From NCBI GenBank assembly GCA_031551865.1, contig JAVBMY010000001.1:248001-312000 (forward strand): a stretch of DNA of 64,000 nt, given 5' to 3'. Under the pieces are notes generated by a model. The model made no database searches, was not told the DNA's origin, and saw only the letters and a list, made by a program, of their open reading frames with translations. Each line of letters opens with the position of its first letter. Positions within the stretch are counted from its first letter, which is position 1. Both the position numbers and the translations under genes were made by a program. The DNA comes from Rikenella sp031551865. Lineage in GTDB: Bacteria; Bacteroidota; Bacteroidia; Bacteroidales; Rikenellaceae. This document shows positions 42,917 through 51,308 of this stretch, in pieces.

Positions 42917-44743
42917 CTATCTGCAATTTTTGAAGGTGAGTTTCACGACCTCTTGCCTGGTGATCGGGTGGGTGTCGGAGGTTTTGTCGATGCCGAGTTG
43001 CTCGAAGGTGCCTTGCTTGTCCATCTTCATCAGCCTGATGCCGCTGTTGGACTGTTGCAGGCCGTAGGCCATGCTGTAGGCGTAAATGTCTCGGGGCGAA
43101 AGCTTGTCGTTGGCGTTACAGTTCTTGTTGTACTCTTTGAGCTGGGCCTCCATGGCGTTGAAGGCATGGCTGATCACCGAACCCGGAGGGAACTTGTTGT
43201 TGGTATTGATGTAATTGTCGGTGCCCTGTTTGTCGAGCAGTCCGGCAAACGTTTTGGCCTGTTGGGTATTTTCGATGCGCAGGCAATAGACTTCGCCGCC
43301 GGTGAGCGCCACGTACATCTCCATGGGGGTTCGTTTCCCGTTATCATTCATTTGGTTTGCAAACGTGTAAATGTCGAGCGGCGACGGGGGTAACGCATCA
43401 GGGCCGACATGGTTGTGGATATGGGCAATGGTGGTGGCCCCACTGGTCTCGTCAGCTGTGACTATACGGACCCAACTCTTATCTCCTGTTCTTGAGTGCC
43501 ATTCCAGTTCTCCTCGGTTGTTCCTGATCAGCGACAGCGAGTGCTCGTTCTCCCGGGCGTCGGTAAAGGCTTTCAGCATCCAGGCGTTGTACTCGGCCCC
43601 CTTCAGCGAACCGAAGGTGGCGTCGGCCCGCAGGGTGTTGGTGTTGTACCCGTCGGGGCAGTTGGTCTTCGAGGTGTCCCTTTTCCACTGTTTCCCGGTC
43701 GGGGGCGTCGGGTTCGTGGGTGTCCCGGGATTGACCGGGGGATTAATACAAATACATGGCTTCGAGAAGCATTTGGGGCATCTTGTGCCGTTATTGGGGT
43801 CGGTGCCGGGATCGGGGTCGGTCGGATGCCCGGGGCATTCGCTCTGGGCCCTGTAGCATATGGTACACAAAAAAGTGAAACTGCTACAGGGGCAGGGTAG
43901 CGGGTTAAAGCACTTCCAGCAGTTCTGCTGGTAAAAGTCGTCGCAGGCGCAACCGGGTTTCATCTGGTGGCATATCGCACAAGATGTGACTATGACCGGG
44001 TTGGCATCAATGATGGCGCTGTTGACCGAATAGCTGCCGCCCATACCGACCAGCCCGGCTTTGCCGACCATAGCTTCGAGTTCTTCCGATACTTCGGCGT
44101 CCGACAAGTCGCCGGCATAGACCCTTTTCACCAGTGTCCCCCGATCCAGCCGGTCGGCGTGCACAAAGCGGCCGTCGAGGCTGTGGTAATAGACGATGCC
44201 CGTGAAATCACTGCCCTGCACGGCGCTTGAGTACTTGGAGCGGTAGTTCTTGTGCGTGGCGTAATAATCGGGCGTCGGGATAAGGGTGGCTACATAGGCA
44301 TACTTTCCTTCCCACCGGTTGTGCCCGTGCCACTGGGTGACCACCAGTTTTTGCGCTACTTCTACGGTTCGTCGCACGACATCGCCCCTGCGGTTGATCT
44401 CGTGGAATACGGCTTCGTAATGCCAGGCAGGGGTGATGGTTACGTCTACTGCATCTACATGGGGCGATGAGCCTGTGACGGCTTGCGACCAGACGGGTGC
44501 GAAATCGCCGGGATCGATCCCGTAGACTCGGTTGTCATCTCCGTGGGTGTGTCCGCGTTGCGATTTGGTGAGCAGCAGGCCGCCGCATTGGGTTTCAAAG
44601 AACGTTCGGGCCTGCTCTATGGTCAGGTGTTCTCGGCTGTCATCGGCATCGTTTATTCCGAAACGATCATGGCGGCAGGCGATGATTGCCGTTGCCGAAG
44701 TCGCTATGGCGATGAGAAAGGAACGGGATAGTTTCTTTGCCAT
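42917..44743 (-). CDS. Surface lipoprotein with Cys/Pro-rich stalk and JAB-like C-terminal domain
   Basis: 608 residues from the ATG at 44743. The lipobox (ATAIIAC) makes it a lipoprotein. Residues ~25-250 form an unknown domain; ~255-370 is rich in CxxC/CxC pairs and Pro/Gly (CAICHQMKPGCAC, CPKCFSKPCIC), a likely metal- or disulfide-stabilised stalk. The C-terminal ~230 residues resemble a JAB/MPN metallopeptidase: HIHNH (H441, H443) followed by PPSPLD (S454, D457) matches the HxH-x-SxxD motif. Such domains occur in polymorphic toxins and secreted peptidases. Activity is unproven. Confidence 0.72.
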   Translation of the reverse strand: MAKKLSRSFLIAIATSATAIIACRHDRFGINDADDSREHLTIEQARTFFETQCGGLLLTKSQRGHTHGDDNRVYGIDPGDFAPVWSQAVTGSSPHVDAVDVTITPAWHYEAVFHEINRRGDVVRRTVEVAQKLVVTQWHGHNRWEGKYAYVATLIPTPDYYATHKNYRSKYSSAVQGSDFTGIVYYHSLDGRFVHADRLDRGTLVKRVYAGDLSDAEVSEELEAMVGKAGLVGMGGSYSVNSAIIDANPVIVTSCAICHQMKPGCACDDFYQQNCWKCFNPLPCPCSSFTFLCTICYRAQSECPGHPTDPDPGTDPNNGTRCPKCFSKPCICINPPVNPGTPTNPTPPTGKQWKRDTSKTNCPDGYNTNTLRADATFGSLKGAEYNAWMLKAFTDARENEHSLSLIRNNRGELEWHSRTGDKSWVRIVTADETSGATTIAHIHNHVGPDALPPSPLDIYTFANQMNDNGKRTPMEMYVALTGGEVYCLRIENTQQAKTFAGLLDKQGTDNYINTNNKFPPGSVISHAFNAMEAQLKEYNKNCNANDKLSPRDIYAYSMAYGLQQSNSGIRLMKMDKQGTFEQLGIDKTSDTHPITRQEVVKLTFKNCR

Positions 44744-44810
44744 TCGGGGGTCGGAATATTTGTCCTGGTGACACTCTCGTTTCTCCGGTTGCCGCACGCT
44801 TGCACACCGG

Positions 44811-46013
44811 TTATTGTCCGGGAACGGGCGGCGGCGGGGGCGGCGGGGTTTCGCCGAACACGCCGGCCAACTCGGGCTGGGTGCCGGCGGCGGCCCAGGC
44901 CTGGTTGCCCACGCGGCAGACGAGGGTCTGCGGGGTGAGGGCTCCGCTATTTTTGAGCTCGCGCAACTGCATTTCGTTGAACGGCCCTGTGGTCTGTCCG
45001 TTCTGAGCCACGTAGAAATTCGACGAGGGAGGTGGCGGAGGCGGGGTGGGCATGCCCTGCATCATATTTCCCATCATATTACCCATCGGGCCGCCGAGGC
45101 CCATGCCCATGCCGAGGCCGATGCCTGCGCCCATGAAGGTGCCTGCACCTTCGTTCGAGGCGGCGGCCTGCGCAATGTCCAGTTGACGCTCCTGGGCGTA
45201 GTTGATGCCGAGGCGGGCCAGGCGTTGCTTTTCGGCCGAACCTTCAGCCATCCCTTTCTTGACGGCTTGGTAGGCTTCATCGTTTTCGTCGATGGCCACG
45301 CGCTGGAAGGCGAAATGAGTCAGGTCGATGCCGAAGGGGGCGAACAGCGGGTCGAGCCGCTGCTTGGCTTCCATGGCCAGCTCCTCGTACGTAAGTTTGC
45401 CGAGCAGTTCGACGACGCTGATGCCGCGCTTGACCATCAGGGCTCCCAGGGTGTCGGCGATGCTCGACTGGATGTAGGCCAGGAATTTCGTGTAGATGGT
45501 CATCGTGTCGAGGTCGTGGATCGTGCCGACGGCCTGTTTGATGAATGTGGCGCCGTCGATAATCTTAAATCCATACTGACCGTGGGCGCCGATCTTCACG
45601 GGGATGTCGAATACGGGGTCCATCACGGGGACGTCGCCGATGCCCCACCGGATGTTCAGTTTGGGCTGGTTGCTGACGAACCATATCTCCGAGGTATAGG
45701 GCGTCTGGCCTCCGGTGGCTTTGGTCAGGCTTTTCTGCATCCCGGGGATGTTGGCCGAATCGAGCTGGTGGGGGCTGCCGGGCGAAAGGTACTCCTGGGC
45801 GTAGGTGCCGCCGTTGAACAGGTAGGCGTTTTGGCTTTCGTTGACGATGAGCTGGGCGCCATGCACGAGGTTGTCGCACGGGACTTTGTGGACGAGGGCG
45901 TCGGCATCGGCGGGGCGCCAGAATACGACGTCGATCATGCCGTTGCGGCTGATCTCCTGGCCGTCGTGGGTGGCTCCGGCTTCAGCGCGGTCGAATTTGT
46001 TGAAGAATCCCAT
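44811..46013 (-). CDS. SPFH/YdjI-like protein with C-terminal GYF_2 domain
   Basis: 400 residues. Residues ~1-265 are the SPFH (virion-core/YdjI) domain: IDVVFWRPADADALVHKVP near the start and a helical RLDPLFAPFGIDLTHFAF region. A Gly/Met-rich stretch with many GMGMGLGG units follows (~290-315), then a Pro linker and a GYF_2 domain (~330-380; QTTGPFNEMQLRELKNSG, VCRVGNQAWAAAG). B. subtilis YdjI binds membrane microdomains and recruits PspA under envelope stress. The zinc-ribbon and membrane genes on the same strand, past the lipoprotein cassette, complete the module. Confidence 0.87.
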   Translation of the reverse strand: MGFFNKFDRAEAGATHDGQEISRNGMIDVVFWRPADADALVHKVPCDNLVHGAQLIVNESQNAYLFNGGTYAQEYLSPGSPHQLDSANIPGMQKSLTKATGGQTPYTSEIWFVSNQPKLNIRWGIGDVPVMDPVFDIPVKIGAHGQYGFKIIDGATFIKQAVGTIHDLDTMTIYTKFLAYIQSSIADTLGALMVKRGISVVELLGKLTYEELAMEAKQRLDPLFAPFGIDLTHFAFQRVAIDENDEAYQAVKKGMAEGSAEKQRLARLGINYAQERQLDIAQAAASNEGAGTFMGAGIGLGMGMGLGGPMGNMMGNMMQGMPTPPPPPPSSNFYVAQNGQTTGPFNEMQLRELKNSGALTPQTLVCRVGNQAWAAAGTQPELAGVFGETPPPPPPPVPGQ

Positions 46014-46633
46014 AGTGTTATAGTTTGGTTTAGGAGACCGGAACGGACTCCGCCGTCTGTCGCTGCGGGGTTTCCCCGGGGGGGGCGCTTCGAATGGCGG
46101 GCGGTGGGCCGGTGTGGCATTAGTGATTAGGGTTCAGGTGATTATGGAAATTTTGAAGGAAAAATATACCCCTCAATCCACAAATGTAAAATAATTTATC
46201 CGAAAGAACAACGGGCCCGATTCTTCCCTGTTTTCCGGCCTGCCACCGGAGTGCCGCAAGCGGCCGATATTATTCGCAATACCACTCTGGGGTAAGTTAT
46301 TTACGGGCACCATTCAGGCGGTACCCGCAGTACTCCGCGGAGGGCGTACACAAACCGCCGGCGAGTGGCAGCCCTCCGCCGGCGACAAGGGATACTGGAT
46401 AAGCATAGCAATGAGGGTTGCAGCCCTGAAACCGGACAGATTTATCCCTTTTCTGCTGAAGTTAGCGGGAGTTATCCCCTGCTGCGGTTCTTCTCCGCCG
46501 CCCGGCGGCAGCCCGGAAGTTATTCCGGGGGGCTGGGGGATCGAATCCGGAAATTGTGTAAGTTTGCAGGCGTACCCGCTCTCCGGCTCTGCCCGTATTC
46601 CTCATAACGCTTTCCTTCTACGCTATTCCTGCC
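46014..46633. other. Divergent intergenic region
   Basis: 620 bases. It holds the minus-strand promoter of the SPFH gene and a -7-like TAAGTTTG (46559-46566) for the DUF4838 gene. The middle part is GC-rich with CGCCGGCG-type inverted segments; no convincing gene is seen. Confidence 0.6.
46181..46211 (-). promoter_or_regulatory. Promoter of the SPFH gene
   Basis: On the minus strand: -7 TACATTTG (46188-46181) and TTG core (46211-46209), spacing about 20. It lies some 170 bases before the start codon. Confidence 0.7.
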
Positions 46634-49048
46634 ATGAACAAACTCCGTATCCTCATCCCGATTCTGCTGGTTTACGCGGCTTGCACCGCTGTTCCGGCCG
46701 CCGCCCGGATCACTCTGGTCAAAGACGGCAAACCCAAGGCCCGCATCGTGGTGACGACCGCCGACACCACCGACGCCCGCGCCGCGCGGCTGTTGCAAGA
46801 CTTCGTGCAACGCATCAGCGGCGCCACGCTTCCTATCGTCAACGATCCTTCCCCGGTACTTCGCAAAGGCGACGTCATTATCGGCGGCCCTGCGGTGCGC
46901 ACCGACGACCCCCGGGCAGAATACCCCGTCACGCAGGACGGCTTCCTGCTGCAATGCACTGCCGGCGGGCAGCTCCGCATTACCGGCGACGGCCAGGGCA
47001 AAGGCTCGTTGTACGGTGTGGTCACCCTGTTAGAAGAGTACCTCGGGGTGAACTACTGGGCCGAACACGCCTGTTCGTTCCCCATCCGCAAGACCATCGA
47101 GCTGCCCGACATCGAACGGGTCGGGAATTCCGCTTTCCGATACCGACAGAGCCAGAACTACGCCCTGCGCACCGATTCGCTCTACAAGATTTTCATGCGC
47201 CTCGACGAGCCGCGCGACGTGTTCGCGGGCGGCTACTGGGTGCACACCTTCGACAGGCTGGTGCCCTCGGAACGCTACGGTGCCGCGCACCCCGAATACT
47301 ACTCCTACTTTAACGGCGAGCGCCACCCCGGCAAAGCCAGCCAGCTGTGCCTGACCAACCCCGACGTCTTCGCCATCGTGGCGCAGCAGCTCGACTCGAT
47401 CTTTAAGGCCAACCCGGGCAAGAACATCATCTCGGTAAGCCAGAATGACGGCAATTTTACGAATTGCGCCTGCCCCGAATGCAAGGCCATCGACGACCTC
47501 GAAGGCTCGCCGTCCGGAACCCTCATCCGGTTTATGAACAAGCTGGCTACGCTGTTTCCCGATAAACAGATATCAACCCTCGCCTACCTCTACTCGATGA
47601 AACCGCCGAAGCAGACCAAGCCGGCGCCGAACGTGAACATCATGCTGTGCGACATCGACTGTACGCGCGAAGTCACCCTCACCGAAAACGCCTCGGGGCG
47701 CGAATTCGTCGCGGCCATGGAGGGATGGAGCCGCATTTCCGATAACATCTTCGTCTGGGACTACGGCATCAATTTCGACAATTACCTCTCGCCGTTCCCC
47801 AACTTCCACATCCTCAAGCCGAACATGCTGCTGTTCCTGCGGAACCACGCTACGATGCACTTCTCGCAGATCGCGTCGAGCCGCGGCGGCGACTTCGCCG
47901 AACTGCGCACCTGGATGGTGTCGAAGCTGATGTGGAACCCCTATGCCGACGCCGACTCGCTGATGCACACCTTTCTCGAAGGTTACTACGGCGCCGCGGC
48001 CCCCTACCTTTATGACTACATCAAAGTGATGGAAGGGGCGCTCATCGGCAGCGGCGTGCGCCTGTGGATCTACGATTCGCCGGTGTCGCACAAAGGGGGT
48101 ATGCTCAAGCCCGAACTGATGCGCCGTTACAACGAGCTATTCGACAAGGCCGAAGCAGCCGTCACTCCGTCCATCCCCCAATTCGGCGCCACACCCGGGC
48201 AGTTGATGGGGCACATCCCGCCGGGCTGGCGCGACCAGCGGCCCGAACCGCCGTTGGCAGGGGACAGCATCCTGTTGCCCGAAACGAAATCGATGCATGG
48301 CCGTCTCCCCGCCGTAGGGTTCCCGTGGGGCCCCGGACACCCCGGACTGAGCTACCTGCAACGGGTGCAGCGCACGCGCCTGCCGCTCCGGTTCGCCGAG
48401 CTCGAAATCGCCCGCACCGAGCGGAATACCGATCCGCAGGAAATCGCCCGCCAACTCGATATTTTCCAGTCGTATGTCGAAATGTTCGAGGTGCCGACCC
48501 TCAACGAGCGCAGCAATTCGCCCGTTGACTACTGCAACCTCTACCGCCAGCGCTACATGCCGCGCGCCGAGCGGAGCCTGGCCGCCGGGGCCCCGGTGAA
48601 CTATACCCTGCCGCCCGACCGGGGTTACGCCAAACTGGGCGAAACGGCCCTGACCGACGAACTGTTCGGTGGCTCGACCTTTGTCGAAAGCTGGGTGGGC
48701 TGGTGCGGAAAAGACGGGGCCCTGGTTATTGACCTGGGTGCGGAACAAGAGGTTTCGTACATCGCTGCCGACTTCCTGCACCAGTTGGGGCAATGGATTA
48801 TGTTCCCCACGCGGGTGGTCTATTCGCTATCGGCCGATGGTCGCGAATGGCAGCCGGAGGGCAGCTACGACATTGCCGAAGACCGATCGCCACAAGTGAA
48901 ATTCATGTCCGTGGGTGACCGTTTGCCTTCGCCCGTGAAGGCCCGGTACGTCAGGGTAGAGGTGACTGGCCTCAAGCGGTGCCCGCCCTGGCACTACGGC
49001 GTGGGGCGTCCGTGCTGGTTCTTCATCGATGAGGTGACGGTGCTGTAA
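46634..49048 (+). CDS. Exported DUF4838 protein with C-terminal discoidin domain
   Basis: 804 residues: signal peptide (~1-24), a GH-type N-terminal alpha/beta domain (~25-130; ASRLLQDF-like helix, YGVVTLLEEYLGVNYWAEH), DUF4838 (~190-470; QNDGNFTNCACPECKAID, WDYGINFDNYLSPFPN) and an F5/8 type C carbohydrate-binding domain (~670-804). DUF4838 proteins belong to glycan-degrading Bacteroidetes and resemble GH20/GH67-like hydrolases, but no activity is established. No SusC/SusD pair is nearby, so it is not in a visible polysaccharide utilisation locus. Confidence 0.88.
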   Translation: MNKLRILIPILLVYAACTAVPAAARITLVKDGKPKARIVVTTADTTDARAARLLQDFVQRISGATLPIVNDPSPVLRKGDVIIGGPAVRTDDPRAEYPVTQDGFLLQCTAGGQLRITGDGQGKGSLYGVVTLLEEYLGVNYWAEHACSFPIRKTIELPDIERVGNSAFRYRQSQNYALRTDSLYKIFMRLDEPRDVFAGGYWVHTFDRLVPSERYGAAHPEYYSYFNGERHPGKASQLCLTNPDVFAIVAQQLDSIFKANPGKNIISVSQNDGNFTNCACPECKAIDDLEGSPSGTLIRFMNKLATLFPDKQISTLAYLYSMKPPKQTKPAPNVNIMLCDIDCTREVTLTENASGREFVAAMEGWSRISDNIFVWDYGINFDNYLSPFPNFHILKPNMLLFLRNHATMHFSQIASSRGGDFAELRTWMVSKLMWNPYADADSLMHTFLEGYYGAAAPYLYDYIKVMEGALIGSGVRLWIYDSPVSHKGGMLKPELMRRYNELFDKAEAAVTPSIPQFGATPGQLMGHIPPGWRDQRPEPPLAGDSILLPETKSMHGRLPAVGFPWGPGHPGLSYLQRVQRTRLPLRFAELEIARTERNTDPQEIARQLDIFQSYVEMFEVPTLNERSNSPVDYCNLYRQRYMPRAERSLAAGAPVNYTLPPDRGYAKLGETALTDELFGGSTFVESWVGWCGKDGALVIDLGAEQEVSYIAADFLHQLGQWIMFPTRVVYSLSADGREWQPEGSYDIAEDRSPQVKFMSVGDRLPSPVKARYVRVEVTGLKRCPPWHYGVGRPCWFFIDEVTVL

Positions 49049-49172
49049 TTTGGAGGCGGGGGTATTTTGCGCAAGGCGAATTCTTCCCCGCCATGCCCAA
49101 TTATTATCCCGGCTTACGAAAGAACTGTTGCTTGATATAGCCGTCCAAGTGAGGCCTTTCATAAACGTGTCT

Positions 49173-49237
49173 TCCTGAACGCAGTGAAGGATTTCGACCA
49201 AGAAGCTACCGGTCGAGATCCTTCACTGCGTTCAGGA
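49173..49237. repeat. Interspersed inverted repeat, family C
   Basis: Arms of 27 bases (49173-49199, starting TCCTGAACGCAGTGAAGGAT, and 49211-49237) with one mismatch, loop 11. Same general design as families A and B but another consensus. It lies between convergent genes. Confidence 0.8.
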
Positions 49238-49328
49238 TAGCATCTGCGTTATTTTCGGGGCGAGCATCCCGTTTAACATGGCATCCGCTTTCCCGGGGGG
49301 CACGTTGGCGCATTGTCCGGGAGGATAT

Positions 49329-49877
49329 TTATACTTCGGGGACTAACCCGTAGACTTTCGTATAGAGCGTCTCGGCCGCTTCGGCAGGTGCCGGAGCGTC
49401 GCTCATCAGGTACATGGGGATGCCATGCCGTTCGACCCCGTGCGGGCCGTAGGCGGGCTGGTAATATTCGCTGTCCACGACCTCGAATCCCGCACGGCGG
49501 TAAAACCCGATACGCGAGGCCGCATGCGGGCCGGCTTCGGGCCTCTCGACTTCGAACAAGATGGGTTTCCCGCTTGCCCGTTCCCTCAACCCCCGCATCA
49601 CCGCCGAACCGATCCCGCCGCCCCGCATGGCGGGCTCGACGGCCAGGTATTCGAGGAATTCGAACACCTCCAGTTCCCACGCCACCACAAAACCGCAACA
49701 CTCACTGCCCTCCGTGACGAGCCACAAGACCGATGCTCCGGACACTAGGTTGCCTTGCAGGTTCCACAGCGGCCGCCGCTCGTTGGCGGGGAACGCCTCT
49801 TCGTAGAGTGCGGCCACCCGGGCAAAAACCGGGTCGCTGAAATCGCCGGTATAGGGTATAAGGTCGATGGTCTTCAT
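49329..49877 (-). CDS. GNAT family N-acetyltransferase
   Basis: 182 residues. The acetyl-CoA loop is MRGGGIGSAVM within EPAMRGGGIGSA, followed by RIGFYRRAGFEVVDSEYY (motif B). The N-terminal substrate part is EEAFPANERRPLW. Similar proteins are annotated only as GNAT acetyltransferases; the substrate (amine, amino acid or protein) is unknown. Monocistronic, with a family A repeat just upstream of its start. Confidence 0.88.
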   Translation of the reverse strand: MKTIDLIPYTGDFSDPVFARVAALYEEAFPANERRPLWNLQGNLVSGASVLWLVTEGSECCGFVVAWELEVFEFLEYLAVEPAMRGGGIGSAVMRGLRERASGKPILFEVERPEAGPHAASRIGFYRRAGFEVVDSEYYQPAYGPHGVERHGIPMYLMSDAPAPAEAAETLYTKVYGLVPEV

Positions 49878-49884
49878 GTCCTTT

Positions 49885-49974
49885 TGTCATCCCGAGCGTA
49901 GTCGAGGGAACTTTTCAAAGGTGGGGCGGCAAGTGATTATTGACAAGATCCCTCGGCTGTGCTCGGGATGGCAT
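49885..49974. repeat. Interspersed inverted repeat, family A
   Basis: Starts TGTCATCCCGAGCGTAGTCG and ends CTCGGGATGGCA; arms imperfect, ~25 bases. Confidence 0.75.
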
Positions 49975-50155
49975 AGTTATTGGCAAAAACGGTGCAAAAG
50001 GTGCGGGGATCATATGCCCGGGCACTCTTTCATTGATTTCGGCCTGGAGCCCCCCCTCCCCGAGCGGCTTTTGCCGCTGGGCGCACAGGCTTCAGATTGC
50101 CATGGCAATCCGAAGCACCAGATAAAATGTTGGCAAATGAAAATGTAAAAGGGGA

Positions 50156-50905
50156 TTACTCGGCGAACAGGTCGAACACGGTGTACGGTGGCCGCAGGGT
50201 GAAGGTATGGATGCCCAGCGCTTCGGCGGCCGCGGTGTTGGGGGCGTTGTCGTCGACGAACAGGGTCTCCGAAGGGTCGAGCGCGGCCTCGCGGAGCACC
50301 TCTTCGTAGATCAGCGGGTCGGGTTTGCGCAGGTGCATCGCATCGGAGTAGAAGCATCGCTCGAAGTGCGCCTCGAACGGGAGGTCGCCGGGATTCGCGC
50401 GCTCATGGTCGAATTTTTCGACGAAAAAAGTACGGTGCGGCAAGTTGGTATTGCTCAGCAGGAAGAGCCGGTAACCCGCCGTGCGGAGCCGTTCGAGCAG
50501 TCGGAAGCGCTCGCGGTCGTATTCGAGCAACAGGGCGTTCCAGGCCCCGAGGATCTGTTCGCGCGTAGGGATTTCATTCGGGATGATTTGTTCCGGCCCG
50601 TTCCCGCTTTGTCCGGGGCGAGGCTGGCCTGGTTGTTCCGAGGGGGTCCGTAACGGCAACGTATCGATGTAGTAACCCTGCATCTTGTGGACGAACTCTT
50701 CTTCGGTGGCGTTGCCCAGTTCGAGTTGCAGGAAGATACCGCTGTTGTTCGGGTGGATGTCGGCGGGATCGAAGCCGGTCAGGCCGAGCCGCGCGAAGGC
50801 TTCGACGGAAAGCCGTATGTCGATGTCGAGCAGCACGCCTCCGAAGTCGAAAATGATGTTCCGGATACGGTCGGCGGCAGGGATCAGGGCGGAGTTGAGC
50901 TTCAT
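50156..50905 (-). CDS. HAD family hydrolase (phosphatase-like)
   Basis: 249 residues from the ATG at 50905 (MKLNSALIP); the frame is open 34 codons further upstream through GC-rich repeat DNA, which is not used. Motif I is atypical: NIIFDFGGVLLDIDIR gives DFGGV rather than DxDGT, as in the YihX/epoxide-hydrolase-like subgroup. Motif II is FLLSNTN, then KPDPLIYEEV and FVDDNAPNTAAAEALG. A short Gly/Pro/Gln-rich insert (~105-120) interrupts the cap. The substrate is unknown; YihX relatives act on glucose 1-phosphate. Confidence 0.86.
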   Translation of the reverse strand: MKLNSALIPAADRIRNIIFDFGGVLLDIDIRLSVEAFARLGLTGFDPADIHPNNSGIFLQLELGNATEEEFVHKMQGYYIDTLPLRTPSEQPGQPRPGQSGNGPEQIIPNEIPTREQILGAWNALLLEYDRERFRLLERLRTAGYRLFLLSNTNLPHRTFFVEKFDHERANPGDLPFEAHFERCFYSDAMHLRKPDPLIYEEVLREAALDPSETLFVDDNAPNTAAAEALGIHTFTLRPPYTVFDLFAE

Positions 50906-51308
50906 AATGAAATGTATTTCTAAGTATTGAATTCGCGGCCGGGCCTCCTGATGGGAGCCACCCGCCCGAGAAGAAGCGGACCCCGCCACCGCCCGAACGC
51001 GTTTCACGCGCTGGCGGTGCCCGCGGAGTTTACCCTGAGCGAAGCCGAACGGGCCCTCGCAAGCGCTGTGCCGAAGCGGAGAAAGATGAGCCCACCCCAG
51101 TGCTTGGGGCGGCTTTTAGCCGCAACGCCCCGAGGAGGCGTTACCCGGTCGGCCGGTGCCCGGGAAAAATTATGGTGACTATATACTCATTAACATCTCT
51201 GCTTTCGACCCGGCGCCCACCCTCCGAACGCGCTACGCGCGTTGGGCGCACGGGTCGCGGATTGCGCTGCAACCCGGGTTTGTGTAAATGGGAATATAAT
51301 TACCAAAA
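50906..51308. other. GC-rich intergenic region with degenerate repeats
   Basis: 403 bases. It holds GCCGCCA-type inverted segments (GAACGCGTTTCACGCGCTGG near 50994) and a related block CCTCCGAACGCGCTACGCGC near 51220. A similar block recurs near 53266 (CCTCCGAGCGTGCGTAGCGC). No gene is seen. Confidence 0.5.
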
